Notes under the pieces: generated by a model
Database searches by the model: none
What the model was told of the DNA's origin: nothing
The model's input: the letters and a program-made list of their open reading frames with translations, nothing else
In this document: positions 24,801-36,800 of the stretch, piece after piece
How the letters are laid out: each line of letters starts with the position of its first letter
Numbering within the stretch: position 1 is the first letter of the stretch
Made by a program: the position numbers and the translations under genes
Source of the DNA: Yponomeuta sedellus
Taxonomy: Eukaryota > Arthropoda > Insecta > Lepidoptera > Yponomeutidae
Assembly: GCA_934045075.1 (NCBI GenBank)
Contig: OW203726.1
Coordinates: forward strand, 5,527,535-5,591,534
Length of the DNA stretch: 64,000 bases
Direction: 5' to 3'

Positions 24801-27800
24801 AAGGTTGAGCGACAAAGGCGCGTTTAGTGCATGTATGTGTGACCGTCTATGACTAACAACAGTTACGAAGCTGGGACCCTCAGGAGGCCCGCAGTGACAG
24901 CATAGCACAGCTGGTTTTCTGGAAAGAGATAGACTGGATTGAAATCAGTAGTTGTGGAGCGGTAGAACGCCAACTGCTTATTCAGGAGGTTGTATTCTAA
25001 GTTATGTGCATTTGCGAAGTTATAGTAGCAATACCACTTGCAAACGGTGACGGAAAACATCGTGAGGAAACCCTTGTGTCTGAAGTGTACTCATGCCTCA
25101 GAGATTGCTACGTACAATGGCCCACCCATTAGGCTAAGTGCGGAAATTTCAGGTCTAACTAGGCTGGCTGGAGTAAACTCGCAGCTTTACAACGTACAAA
25201 GGCCAACCATGAGACTATGTGCGAAATTCTTAGTTCTAACTAAATGACACAACTTTATCACTTCAGCCCCACGACGGACCGGCAGACGCCCGTGGCGGAG
25301 GCTCGCAACAGTGCCACTCCGAAGGTGTCTCCCGATACGCCCCAGGATAACAGCACCATGCTTCTAAAGAGCCTGCTCAAGATCAGCCAGGATGACGTTG
25401 AAAGAAAGCGCGAGAAGGTGAGGAACGACAATCAACAAGTCAATCAAATAATAAACCAATCAAACAAAAATCAACCAATCAGTCAGTCAGTCAGTCAGTC
25501 AGTCACTCAGTCAGTCAGTCAGTCAGTCAGTCAGTCAGTCAGTCAGTCAGTCAGTCAGTCAGTCAGTCAGTCAGTCAGTCAGTCAGTCAGTCAGTCAGTC
25601 AGTCAGTCAGTCAGTCAGTCAGTCAGTCAGTCAGTCAGTCAGTCAGTCAGTCAGTCAGTCAGTCAGTCAGTCAGTCAGTCAGTCAGTCAGTCAGTCAGTC
25701 AGTCAGTCAGTCAGTCAGTCAGTCAGTCAGTCAGTCAGTCAGTCGGATACACAGATACAATCGCAAAGTATTTTATTCAAAACTAAACGGACACTGTAAC
25801 TTGTTGAACATTATTAGTTAAAGTAGGTGTCCATTTCAAAACCGTGGATCATTTTGGACGAAGAAAATTTGACAAAAAAAATACCGAGTAGCATCGAGTG
25901 GGGTCCTCGCGATTTGAAATATTTTAATGATTGTACAAGAAAGATATTTTTTTATATCCGCTGGTAAAGAGGTGCACAACTTCGGCATTAATCTTTTGAC
26001 ATGGCCTCGCCCCTGAGATACATTTTTTCAAGTTCACAGAAGCTTGTCTGTGCACTTTGTGATCTAGTTTTAGTAAAATAGTAGATATGGATACAATATA
26101 ATTTAGATTGTTGCGCATAGTCCGATCCTGTAAATATAGAATTCATAATATCTACAATTTTCGTCAACAGTCTGTAACTCCGGAACTGCCGACGAGTTGG
26201 CGAGTCAAGAGTAAGCCCTCCCAGCCCCCTGCACAGTCACCGCAAAAGTAAGTTACAATTTTTGTCTCAAACATGCACACATACGTACGTACCGTACTGC
26301 ACATCATAAAAGTCCCTTCGGGAATCTACGTTCGCGCAGACTAGGAAGAAGTGTAAAGAAAGTACCTACCCGAAGCTATAAGTACATTCAACATGACCTT
26401 TAACTGTTACGGTTAAGGTGCAGAATTGATTGCCGCAGTAGCGCTACCTATTTCGCTAATATTGCCAAACTAATAGTCACCTGCATCGATGACGAATCAA
26501 CCAAAAGCAACAAAGGCGCGCGGCCTGCCATAAAATGTAACTATCTGATTGGTCGATCAACATGCCGCACATCCAAAATTTGGTCATCTGCGCAGTTACA
26601 TCCGCGAGACTTATTTCTTGTGTAGCACTGTACATAAACACACATACAATTTTTTTTATGTAGCCTATAAACGTCCCACTGCGCAGCACATCTTTTCTCT
26701 CAGAGAGAGAGTATGGGCTGAATGAGTGCTGCGGTATTTCATTACCTAAGACCATTACATTACCTAAGGTAAGGTTTCCTCACGATGTTCTCCTTTACCG
26801 TTAGAGAGTGGCTACTATAGCTTCACAAATATACGTAAATTAGAAAACAAAGTCATTGGTATGTAACACTGGTACCCGTCACAGGTACCGTACTGGGCCG
26901 CACTGGGATCGAACTTGGGTCTCGTTTCCAAGTCCATTGTTCCTCCCACTGGCCTACCTATCTTCACCGTTCTATTTTCAATTTATCTTTGTGCGTGTTA
27001 CTCAGATGCAGTAACACGAGTTACTCGAACGATGACTGACACACACGCACAAATCAAACCTGCATATTTACATGCTTACACACACATTGTGTTTAGCATG
27101 GTGTATCGCTCGCACAATTTTACATGTACAATGATTGCACCATAAATAAATACTACTAAAAGAAAAAAGTCCCTCATAATAAAATGTACTAAAAAGTATT
27201 TAAAAACCTATTTAGAGGCTAAAAATTTCACCCATGCTGGGATTCGAACCCGCAACCTCTGGCTATCCGTACCAGCGCTCTACCAATTGAGCGCTGGTAC
27301 GGATAGCCAGAGGTTGCGGGTTCGAATCCCAGCATGGGTGAAATTTTTAGCCTCTAAATAGGTTTTTAAATTTGTTCCTTAGCACGGGTTAGTGCATTAA
27401 AAATAAAAATAGTGTACTAAAAAGTATTTTTTTGATAAAAGTGTTCTGAGGGTTTGATAGATAATAAAATTACGGACATTAAATACATATTTTTCTTGTC
27501 CTGTACCGTTAAATTTCCTCTGTGCCTGTTCCTAGTTTTGATTGAGGAACTCCGCTACTAAAATTCATAATTTTGGATGCGTTATTTCTTTATTAAAGAT
27601 ATCACGCATGCCCAGCGTGGGGATTATGGGCATTACCCTCTATGATAGCACAGAGTGGCGCTCAATAGAGGAGGGCTATGTCCAGCAGTGGACTAGTATA
27701 GCCTGACGACGACATAGATAAACAAAAATTTATTTGAAATGTTCATAATTTAATGATACATCAAATCGTCAGACCATATTTATTAAGAGGATTCAATTTG

Positions 27801-30800
27801 TTGTCATTGTAATCTCTAAAAATGTGATTTTGTGCGACTGTAATTCATATTAAATGAGCACGTAACAGCTCATTTAATATGAATTGAGAATAACGGCCTT
27901 TTTTTTATAAAAACACCATTTCACTAGTAGAGGCTTTCTATGTAATCTGTGTTTACGTCTTTTTCTTGTAAAATCTCCACCACAGACTATTTTAGTAAGC
28001 GATTTTCGAGTTTAAGAAAATGTGTTTTTATAAATACGGCCGTAAAAGTTTATCCTTGTATTGCAAGCAATCCGGTGCACCCGTTTTGGAAACTATTCTC
28101 TGGGTAAGAAACATGAAACACTCCTAAAATACATTTATGATAATAAAATACAATAGGCGTGACGACAGTATCAATTAATGAAATTGTGATAGGCAAATAA
28201 CATCATCACGCCACATGCCTTCACGTATCTGAAATATAGACCACTCCTCCCAAGGCACGTAGGATTATTATATATAAGCTAGTGTAAGACTAGAAGAAGG
28301 GAGTTAAGAGACTGGAGTCTTAACGATGTATTAATTAAAATGTGATCAACCGTTCCTGTTGTTTCCCTGCTGCGCCGCCGTCCTGCAACCACTCCCCCCA
28401 CCACTGGGTATACTTCATGGCGACCGTGACAGGACGGTCAAAATATTTAACGGGATTATATTAGGGGAATGTAAATACTAAAAGCATTTAAAACACTGAT
28501 TTAGTTTTATATAAACAAAAAGAGATTACCAATATTTAAAAAAAAATAAAAGTTGAGGTGCAGGAAGAGGCCCGTGCCCCAGCAGTGGGGACATACAAGG
28601 GTTGATATCGATGTCGAAAAGACTATATTACTGCTTTCAGCCATTTTGACTGAAACACCCATCACACCGCGTGACGTCACGCTTAGGTTAACATTGGTAA
28701 TTAAACTTCAACGTGCTTTGTTGTGTCTATTAGAGATTACAATGTTTGTTTATCTGCTCGTGACGTCAGATTCGACGCCATGAAAACTGCGAGCGGTTTT
28801 CCCACAGATTTAAAATAATTTTAATAAAATAACTTTAGCCTTCGTTAAACTTCAGTTTATTACTGAATACAGGTTTTATTTTGTAAATAATAAATGTGTC
28901 CCCACATGAGGTTTTCGAAATCTTTCGTCATGCCTATAGTATTTTTATGTAGCCTATAAACGTCGCACTGCGGAGAATGGGCTTAATTATAGCGCAACCA
29001 CATCGGATTAGCAATTTCGGGCGCAAGGTCTTTGAACACCTCAGACACTCAGGTTTCCTAACGATGTTTTCTTTCACTGTTAGCGACAGCGCGGTGAAAG
29101 AAAACATCGTTAGGAAAAATTGCCAATTTGCGGTGGGCACGCGTGGTAATAAAGCCCATACTCTCCCTCTATCTGAGAGACGGCCTGTGCCCTGCAGTAA
29201 GACGTTTATAGGCTACATAACAAAATACAAATTTATGAATAAGAAATATTTTTGTATTTTGATTTTTTTTACATTTTCGTATCTAGTAGGTCTGGGTCTC
29301 AGGGAGATATTATCTCACGGCGACACTGCAATAGTGAATTTGTGTTCCAGACCACAGCTCGTAAATTGGCGTAACGAAAACAGCGCTTCGGTCAATAACA
29401 ATAATCGAAAGCCGAATCCCGCGTCTACCGACTGGGGCAATAGAAATAAGGTATGTCATAAAGCCTAGCCTACCAATTAGATAATATTATAAACGTGAAA
29501 TTTTGCGACGATGTCTACTACGGACGGCGAGAATGTAGTCAGACCTTTTAGAATAATCTAGCCTTAGAGTATAAAGAGGACACCCCGACTAACCTTTGCT
29601 CTGCACGCTTTGCGGTTGAACTAACAGCAGTTTATTTTAGGTATATTAGTCCGCGACGAGCGCTTGCCGCGTGAACAGAATTTCGGAAGTTACGAAAAAA
29701 ACCTTCATGCGTGATTAGATGTTGAAGGAACAACTCAAAAGTAAATGTAAATATAAAAGAGAACACTTGACATATTGTTTTATAATAAGATAAGATAAGA
29801 TAAGATAATTATTTATTTGCACTTTTTGAAACACACACACTTTTCAAACAAACAAATAACAAAACAAAAGCTTAAAATAATACGTAAAAGTTATGCATGC
29901 ATGACTTAAGACAACAAAAAAAAAGGCATGAAAACCATTGTATGGCGTGTGTGTGATGCAGCAGTACAAAATGGCCGTATCTCAGCGTCATTATCTGCTC
30001 GGTAGAACAGATCGCTGATTTTCAGCTACAGCCTGGAGGATGTGAAAGGAACGTGTCTGCTGTCAGTTTTGTTAGTGAACGTATCGTTAATTTAGGAGCG
30101 TGGTTATCATAACCGTGATCTTCATAATCTTTTCAATTCCATCGAATGAAATCAAACCTATTACAATAATTTTAATACAATTTAGTCAAATTCAATTCGC
30201 TTTAGCTAGATTTAGTTTATTTCAATTTTATTCATTAATTTAGATTAGTTCAGTTTTATTTTATTTAAATAACATTCAATTTGATTCAAGTTATTCAATT
30301 AAATTCAATTACATCAAAATAATTTTACGTTAATCCATTTTATTTCATTTCATTATTATTTCAATGATATTTTATTAATTAAATATCTACTACAACACAG
30401 AGTAAATTTTCCCACTCGAAATAAGACCGCTAGCCGAACCAAGTGCCAGAGGTGAAATCCCTAGCTTTTGTAGTTGAAGAAGTAAAGATTTTATACGTTT
30501 TTTGAAACATATCTTAGAATTACACTGCCTTATAGGAGGAGGAATGTTATTCCAGCACTTGGTTGCATGGTAGCGGAAACTGCCTGTAAACGCTGCACTC
30601 CGATGACGATGGGACTCGAGTGGTTGCCTTGCCGATCGAGGATGCCCTGTCGCCCACTGAGAGAACTTGAGCTTGGAGAAAAGATAGTCAGGACACCTAG
30701 TGTTGACAATATCAAACATCAGTGACACTATATGCAGAAATCTGCGCGAAACCATATTTAGCATGGACGCGTTATTAAGGAACGGAGTTACGTGACTACG

Positions 30801-33800
30801 TGGTGGGATATTAAAACAGAATCTGCAGCAAGCGTTCTGTACGCGTTGTATTTGCTGTTGAGTTGTGCTCAAGAGTCTTGGACCATAGACCAAATCGCCA
30901 TAATTAAGCCTAGACAAAATGAGCGACTCACAAAGTGTTATACGTGCTTTTTCAGTGAGTAAGTGACGAATTTTGTACAAAACTTTGAGTCTATAAAAGC
31001 AGTTTTTAACTAAGTCCTCCACATGAGCCTCAAAACGCAAATTGCCATCCATCGTGATCCCCAAGTTTTTTACTTTTTCTACCACATCAATTTTCTCACC
31101 AAGAACGGCGACACCAAGCGACTGCTTTTTAATTTTTGATACTTGAGCATTTGTGCCAAGCACCATGCATTTGGATTTGATGGGGTTTAGTATAAGTGCG
31201 TTATTTTTTGACCATAAAGCTATCCTACGCAAATCCTCATTCATTCCCAGTAGAGCCTGAGGCATCCTATCAGGTAGGTCAGATACATATAACTGCAAGT
31301 CATCTGCATACTGGTGAAAGTTACAGTGCTGTATAACCTCACCAATATCTGCACTGTACACAATGTAAAGTAGCGGACCCAATATTGATCCCTGGGGAAC
31401 GCCACGACTTACTGACCTAGGTGCGGACGTAAGGTCATTTCCGTCACGTCTTCGGAGCTTTACTGACTGGTATCTATCACTTAGATAGCTACTAAACCAG
31501 TGAATAGAACTCTGGTCTAAACCGTAGTAAACAAGTTTCGATAATAGAAGAGAGTGGTCAATACTATCAAATGCTCGTGAGAAATCTAAAAGCGTCAGTA
31601 CAGTACCACGTCCTGCGTCCTGTTCAGCCAGAACATTGTCGGTTACATCAAGCAACGCCGTCACTGTGCCACGACCTTTGCGATAACCGGATTGGTGGGA
31701 GGGTAGAATTTTATGCCTTTCGATATAGTTGTGTAATTGATAATATACGGCTTTTTCTAATATCTTTGACAAAAAAGGCAATATACTAATTGGTCTCAGG
31801 TCCTTTAATTCGCTAGGTTGTTCCGTTTTAGGCAAAGGAGTCACTAGTGCATCCTTCCACTGCTTAGGAACAACTCCGGTGAGGATAGATTTATTTACAA
31901 TATCTGTGATCACAGATAATGTCTTTGGCAGCGTGAGGATTATCATATCCCTACTGATACAATCGCTGCCCATAGCACATGAAGTAATAGACTTGACATA
32001 TTTAAAAATATCAATTTCACTAATCGGCTTGAGTGAAAACGTGGACGTGGAAAACCTATTCCTTGAAAAAGAGTTTATTTGAGACATATGCACGGAGTCG
32101 TGACCTGGAATGTTCAGGAAACACTCATTGATAGCATCAGGGTCTCCAAAACAGTCTGGTAGATAATCAATCTTGCCAGGATCAATCATGATCTTTGACT
32201 TAATATTTCTCCAAAACGTTTTGCTGTCGCTCATGTTCGAATTAACAAAGTGGTTAAAGTAAGCTCGCTTTTCATTATTAAAGGTACTTCTGACAAGTGT
32301 TTTGAGATCGTTATAATATTTTTTGTGAACATCAGACTTCGTTTTTTGATATCTCGCGCGGGCCTCCTCACGCAAGTTTATCATGAACTTCAATGTATCC
32401 GTGATCCATGGTAGAGAAGTATTGGCACGTGATTTTATGCTTCTGATAGGAGCATGCCTATCGAAAAGCGCTAAAAGCCTAGAATTAAATTCCGTGATCA
32501 TGGCATCAACTGTTGGCAGACCACTGACATACTCCCAGTCAATAGAGCACAAGTCCTTATCAAAGTTATCAAGATTTATGTCTTTCAATGGCCTGTAGGT
32601 AACTGTTTTAGGTGGAGTTTTAGATTTTCTGAGGGAGAGCGTAACGCTAACCATAGAATGGCCAATACATGAGCCAGTAATATTAGACACTGTGACGTCC
32701 CGCACATTGCAGTTTGTACACACAATATCTATCAATGACTGTGATCCAGCTGTAAAATGTGTGTACTCATTTACTACTTGTTTGAGACTCATAATTCGTA
32801 GAAACTGATTAAGTTTAATAGTTTTATGGTCAGATTCCTCAAACATGTCAACATTAAAGTCTCCCAACAGTACCACATAATCATAATGTGACAACCTTGC
32901 AACTGAATCAGAGATTGCATCAATGAATGTATCGGTATTGACCCACTGTGGTCTATAAGCTGTACCAATCACCAACCTAGAACCATTAACCCGAGTAGAT
33001 ATCCACATCTGTTCGATGGAATCATCTAAATTTTTTATGTAGCGTACGCGCACATGGTCTCGAATATAGAAACCTATTCCCCCACCTCGGCCACCACGCA
33101 TGTGTAGCGGGCGTGAGGCCAGACGCATTCGATATCCGGGGGGCGCAGGTGCACACCTCTCCTGTCCTGCTCTCAGCCACGTCTCGTTAATAGCTACTAT
33201 GTCGGCACTGAAACGATCCATTGCCACAAGAATATCATCATGCCCTGTATTTAGTGAGCCGGCATTATATAGACCTAATTTCATAAATTTTGTTTTAATA
33301 CCCATCGAAACGTGAGTTAAAGAATAAAATTAAAATATGGATGGATTTTGTTTTTGTGTAGTTATTGTGCCTTATAGTAAATTCTTGAGGGTGTAAAGTT
33401 TCCCTACCTTGTACTGCTGCAACACTTTTCATTGTTAGCATTTTACTGTGACAATAGGAAATTATTATAGTGATTATTACATATTCTGAAAGCTGTAAGT
33501 TCGACAATGCGACAATAAAGGTAATATATAAGTAATTCTGCTGATATGGAACACCAGCTTGAACTAATAAAAACCAAGTTACGCCAGTGAACAATAGCAC
33601 AAATATCAAAAACAAGCTGCACGAAGCTGCACCAATCAAGCCTTTACGAAAAAATTAATGTCTTTCTCACTACGCAATATTACTCTCTGGGATGTATGCT
33701 CCTTCCTTCCGTAGATTTTTCCATCCCTTGTCCAGATAAAGCTCCAGCGCGCCTCGCGACCGGCGTCACGGGCTCGCGCAAACAGTGCTCGGTTGGTTTT

Positions 33801-36800
33801 AGTGAGCCGCTCGTTCACATAGAACCGACGTGGCTCATGCTGGGGCAGCCCTAGTTCTATAGTGGTTGTGCCACGACGCACACGCGCGCTTTTTATTAAT
33901 TCCTCCCGCAGAGTGCGACGCGCCAGCCGCACAACGATGGGACGTGGACGTGGTGCTGCGGTCCCTTCGACCAGACTGCGCTTTGGCCCTACACGTCCCG
34001 CGCTTACGATGTCGCGATCTTCCAACTTCATGCCCAACTTTGTTGCCACTGCCATAACTAGGTGTCCCACGGATTCACCATCGTACTCGGGGATGCATGT
34101 TATCTCGACGTCGTTCGAGAGAAGTTCCTGATCCTTCTCGTTGAGCTGAGATTGCAATTCGCATATGGCCTCTGTCATCTTCGAAACGTCCGAGGAGCTG
34201 ACCCTCTGTTCGAGAGTCGTATATTGCTCTTTTAATGCAGAATTTTCTGCCTTCAAAATTGCTATCTCCTCCCTGAAACTAGCTCTCATTTTGGACAGTA
34301 TGTCATTAAACTCAGAGGTGATGGCCTTCCTGAAATTATCCAATTTCGTATCTAATAGGAGGCTAATCTGGTCATAGGTTACGGGAGAGCACACGACCGC
34401 GGCCCGTACATCAGGTGAAATGGCATTGGACGCGTTGGCAGAATTCACGGATTGATGGTCGCAGACCTCCATAACACTCCTCGCTGGTGCCTCTTGCTCA
34501 AACTGCTTGCGCGTTGGTGTCTCATCCCCCCTTTTTGCACGCCTTCTGGTAACGTTGTCGCACCCAGGGCACCGCCAAGCCTCCTTATTTAGTTCTCTGT
34601 ACTGCGCTGAGGTCATATTAAGGCATTGGTGATGGAACCTCTTGCTGCATATACAGCATTTCATGGATTCAGAGGCCAGTGCTGGCTGATTACAAGCTTC
34701 GCATTTCATGTTTGTAAGATGTAAAAAGTATAGGACTGCGTTGATTGGGACGTGTATGTTGGTGACAGTTACTTAGATGTATTTTTATAACTTACTTTGC
34801 GTCAAAAGAAACGTATGTGACAGTGACATATAGGTGACAGCACTCTTTGTCCTCTGATTGGTTGTTCAAATGTCAGACATCTACACTACGTCATTTAATT
34901 TTGACGTGGTCTAACGTTTGGTATATCCCTCTCCTTCCAACCAATGACCGTTAAAGTTCCTTCATCAGATTGTATGTAACTAAATCTTAGATATTACTCA
35001 CGAATTTGGTCGAATTTTTAGTATATGTTGGGTGAGATCGACAGCTTGAGTTATAAGCTTCACTTGCATGTGCACTGATAACACTTTAGGCTGGAGATTA
35101 TATTTAAAATTAATTAAAAGCGATGGACTTAGCCAATAACTGTATTTGTAAGTTGACGTTCCGTTCCGTTCTCTCTATAATAAGGCACCACAAAACCAAT
35201 TGCTTGGTTTGACTGCGTTTACAACAGTTTTACGAGAGATTTTACATAGATATTTGAGAGAGGTAGTTTGGGAGGGCCGCAAGGTGAAGTATGGTGCATA
35301 GCACTGGCAGACAAGACAATACAACCGGGGGGAACCAATCCATACCGACCCGACTCTTCCTTTATATGTCCTACATGTAGAGCAAAAAAGTGTCAAACTC
35401 TTAGGCACCGCTTAAATCGTCCGTAACGGACGCAAACGCCTATGATGATGATATGCTTTCGCTTATATATATCTTTATAATTTTATCCTCTATTCCAGGG
35501 CCAACCGCCCGTACCGCCATACCCCAACTTCGGGCAGCCGGCATTCCCCGGCCCCCAGCCAGCACAAATCCCCTTCCCACAGTTCCAAAACCCCCACTTT
35601 CAGCAGCGTGGCCACGGTAACCATGACAACTACCAGAGAAGCCACAACAACCTCACTCAAAGCCAGAAAAGCCAATCTGCCAGCCAAAACTTGCCGCAGG
35701 CTGCCAAGAGTAATCAAGGGTTTGCAGGCCAAACGTTCTCGTTCCCAACTCAGAATATCGAGTCTGTAAATCCTAAGAATAACCAAGGTTTCGGAGGACA
35801 AAGGTATCCTTACGCGAGTCAGAGTAGCGAACCTGGTCACCAAGGCGGCCAAGGCAATCAAGGACAGTTTGGCAACCAGTTTGTGCCGTTTGGGGGTCCC
35901 GGCAGCCAACCAGCTCAGAATCAGTTCAATAGGAGCTTCAGTCAGAACGGGCAGTTCCCCAAACATTTGCCCAACGTTGGGCCCAATGTTACGTTGGCGC
36001 CATCGTGGAATAACGCACAGGTATGCTGTCATTATTATTTATTTTCTGTCTAGTTTATCTCTCTCTCTTGCTGAGAGAAGGCTTGGGCCCTACATTGGTA
36101 CATTGTGATAAAATATGTAAACCTTTGATTAATGTGGTCTAATGGTTTGACGTTTCCAATATATTTTTGTTTTCCTATTCGTAGTTTTTACTAAAAAGAA
36201 GTTGTTTCCAAAATATTTTTAATTTAATTTTCAATTAAAAACTAGGAACAGGATAAGGGAAATATGTCTTGAATTTCATTATCTACCAAAACCCTCGGAC
36301 CACATTTATCAAAAGTATATTCTATTACAATAATTAAAAATGTTAAATTTTGCTAGTGAAACAGCATTTTCTACGTAAGAATAGACCTGAAGTATCAAAG
36401 GAAATAATGTCATGGAAATTATCTGTATTGCGTTGCCAGAGTAAGAGAGACATCTTGTGACGTTTTACAGAATTTTTGATATTTGTCTCGATGCTTCTTT
36501 AAAGTTTTGCCAACAACAAACAGACGTTGAGTGCCGTGCACACACATACAAATCAATGCAACATATTTACATCCTTACCCACTCATCAACGATTACATCC
36601 GTACACTCATGGGATTTTAAGTAAGTACTTAAAACTATACTTAAAATTCAATGGTACACTATAATCAGTCGTGTTAAGAGCGACTTTGCAACAAAAATTT
36701 GAAGGTCAACCTTTAAATTATTATTTCTAAATGATTCGCGATACTCATACATAGTTATATATTAAACGGGTCAAATCGCGATTATTTATTAGGTAAACCG

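Larger units (their letters stand above)
30110..34760 (-). mobile_element. CR1-group non-LTR retrotransposon (LINE) with two long ORFs
   Basis: Two uninterrupted ORFs on the minus strand: ORF1 with a PHD-like zinc finger and coiled coil, and ORF2 with endonuclease and reverse transcriptase. About 280 bp of AT-rich 3' untranslated sequence with loose ATTCAATT-type repeats lies at 30110-30389. The exact ends are uncertain because I see no target duplication. It lies antisense in XRN1 intron 16. Confidence 0.85.

Noticed and set aside
25420..25786. Val-Ser-Gln repeat protein
   Set aside because: Translation of the AGTC microsatellite running on from exon 14; the in-phase splice to exon 15 supports an intron.
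33295..33639. 114-codon hydrophobic frame between LINE ORF1 and ORF2
   Set aside because: AT-rich spacer with chance membrane-like composition; no counterpart known in CR1-group elements.
35490..36032. 180-codon minus-strand frame opposite XRN1 exon 17
   Set aside because: Mirror frame of the Q/P/G-rich exon; the plus-strand exon has correct splice sites and phase.
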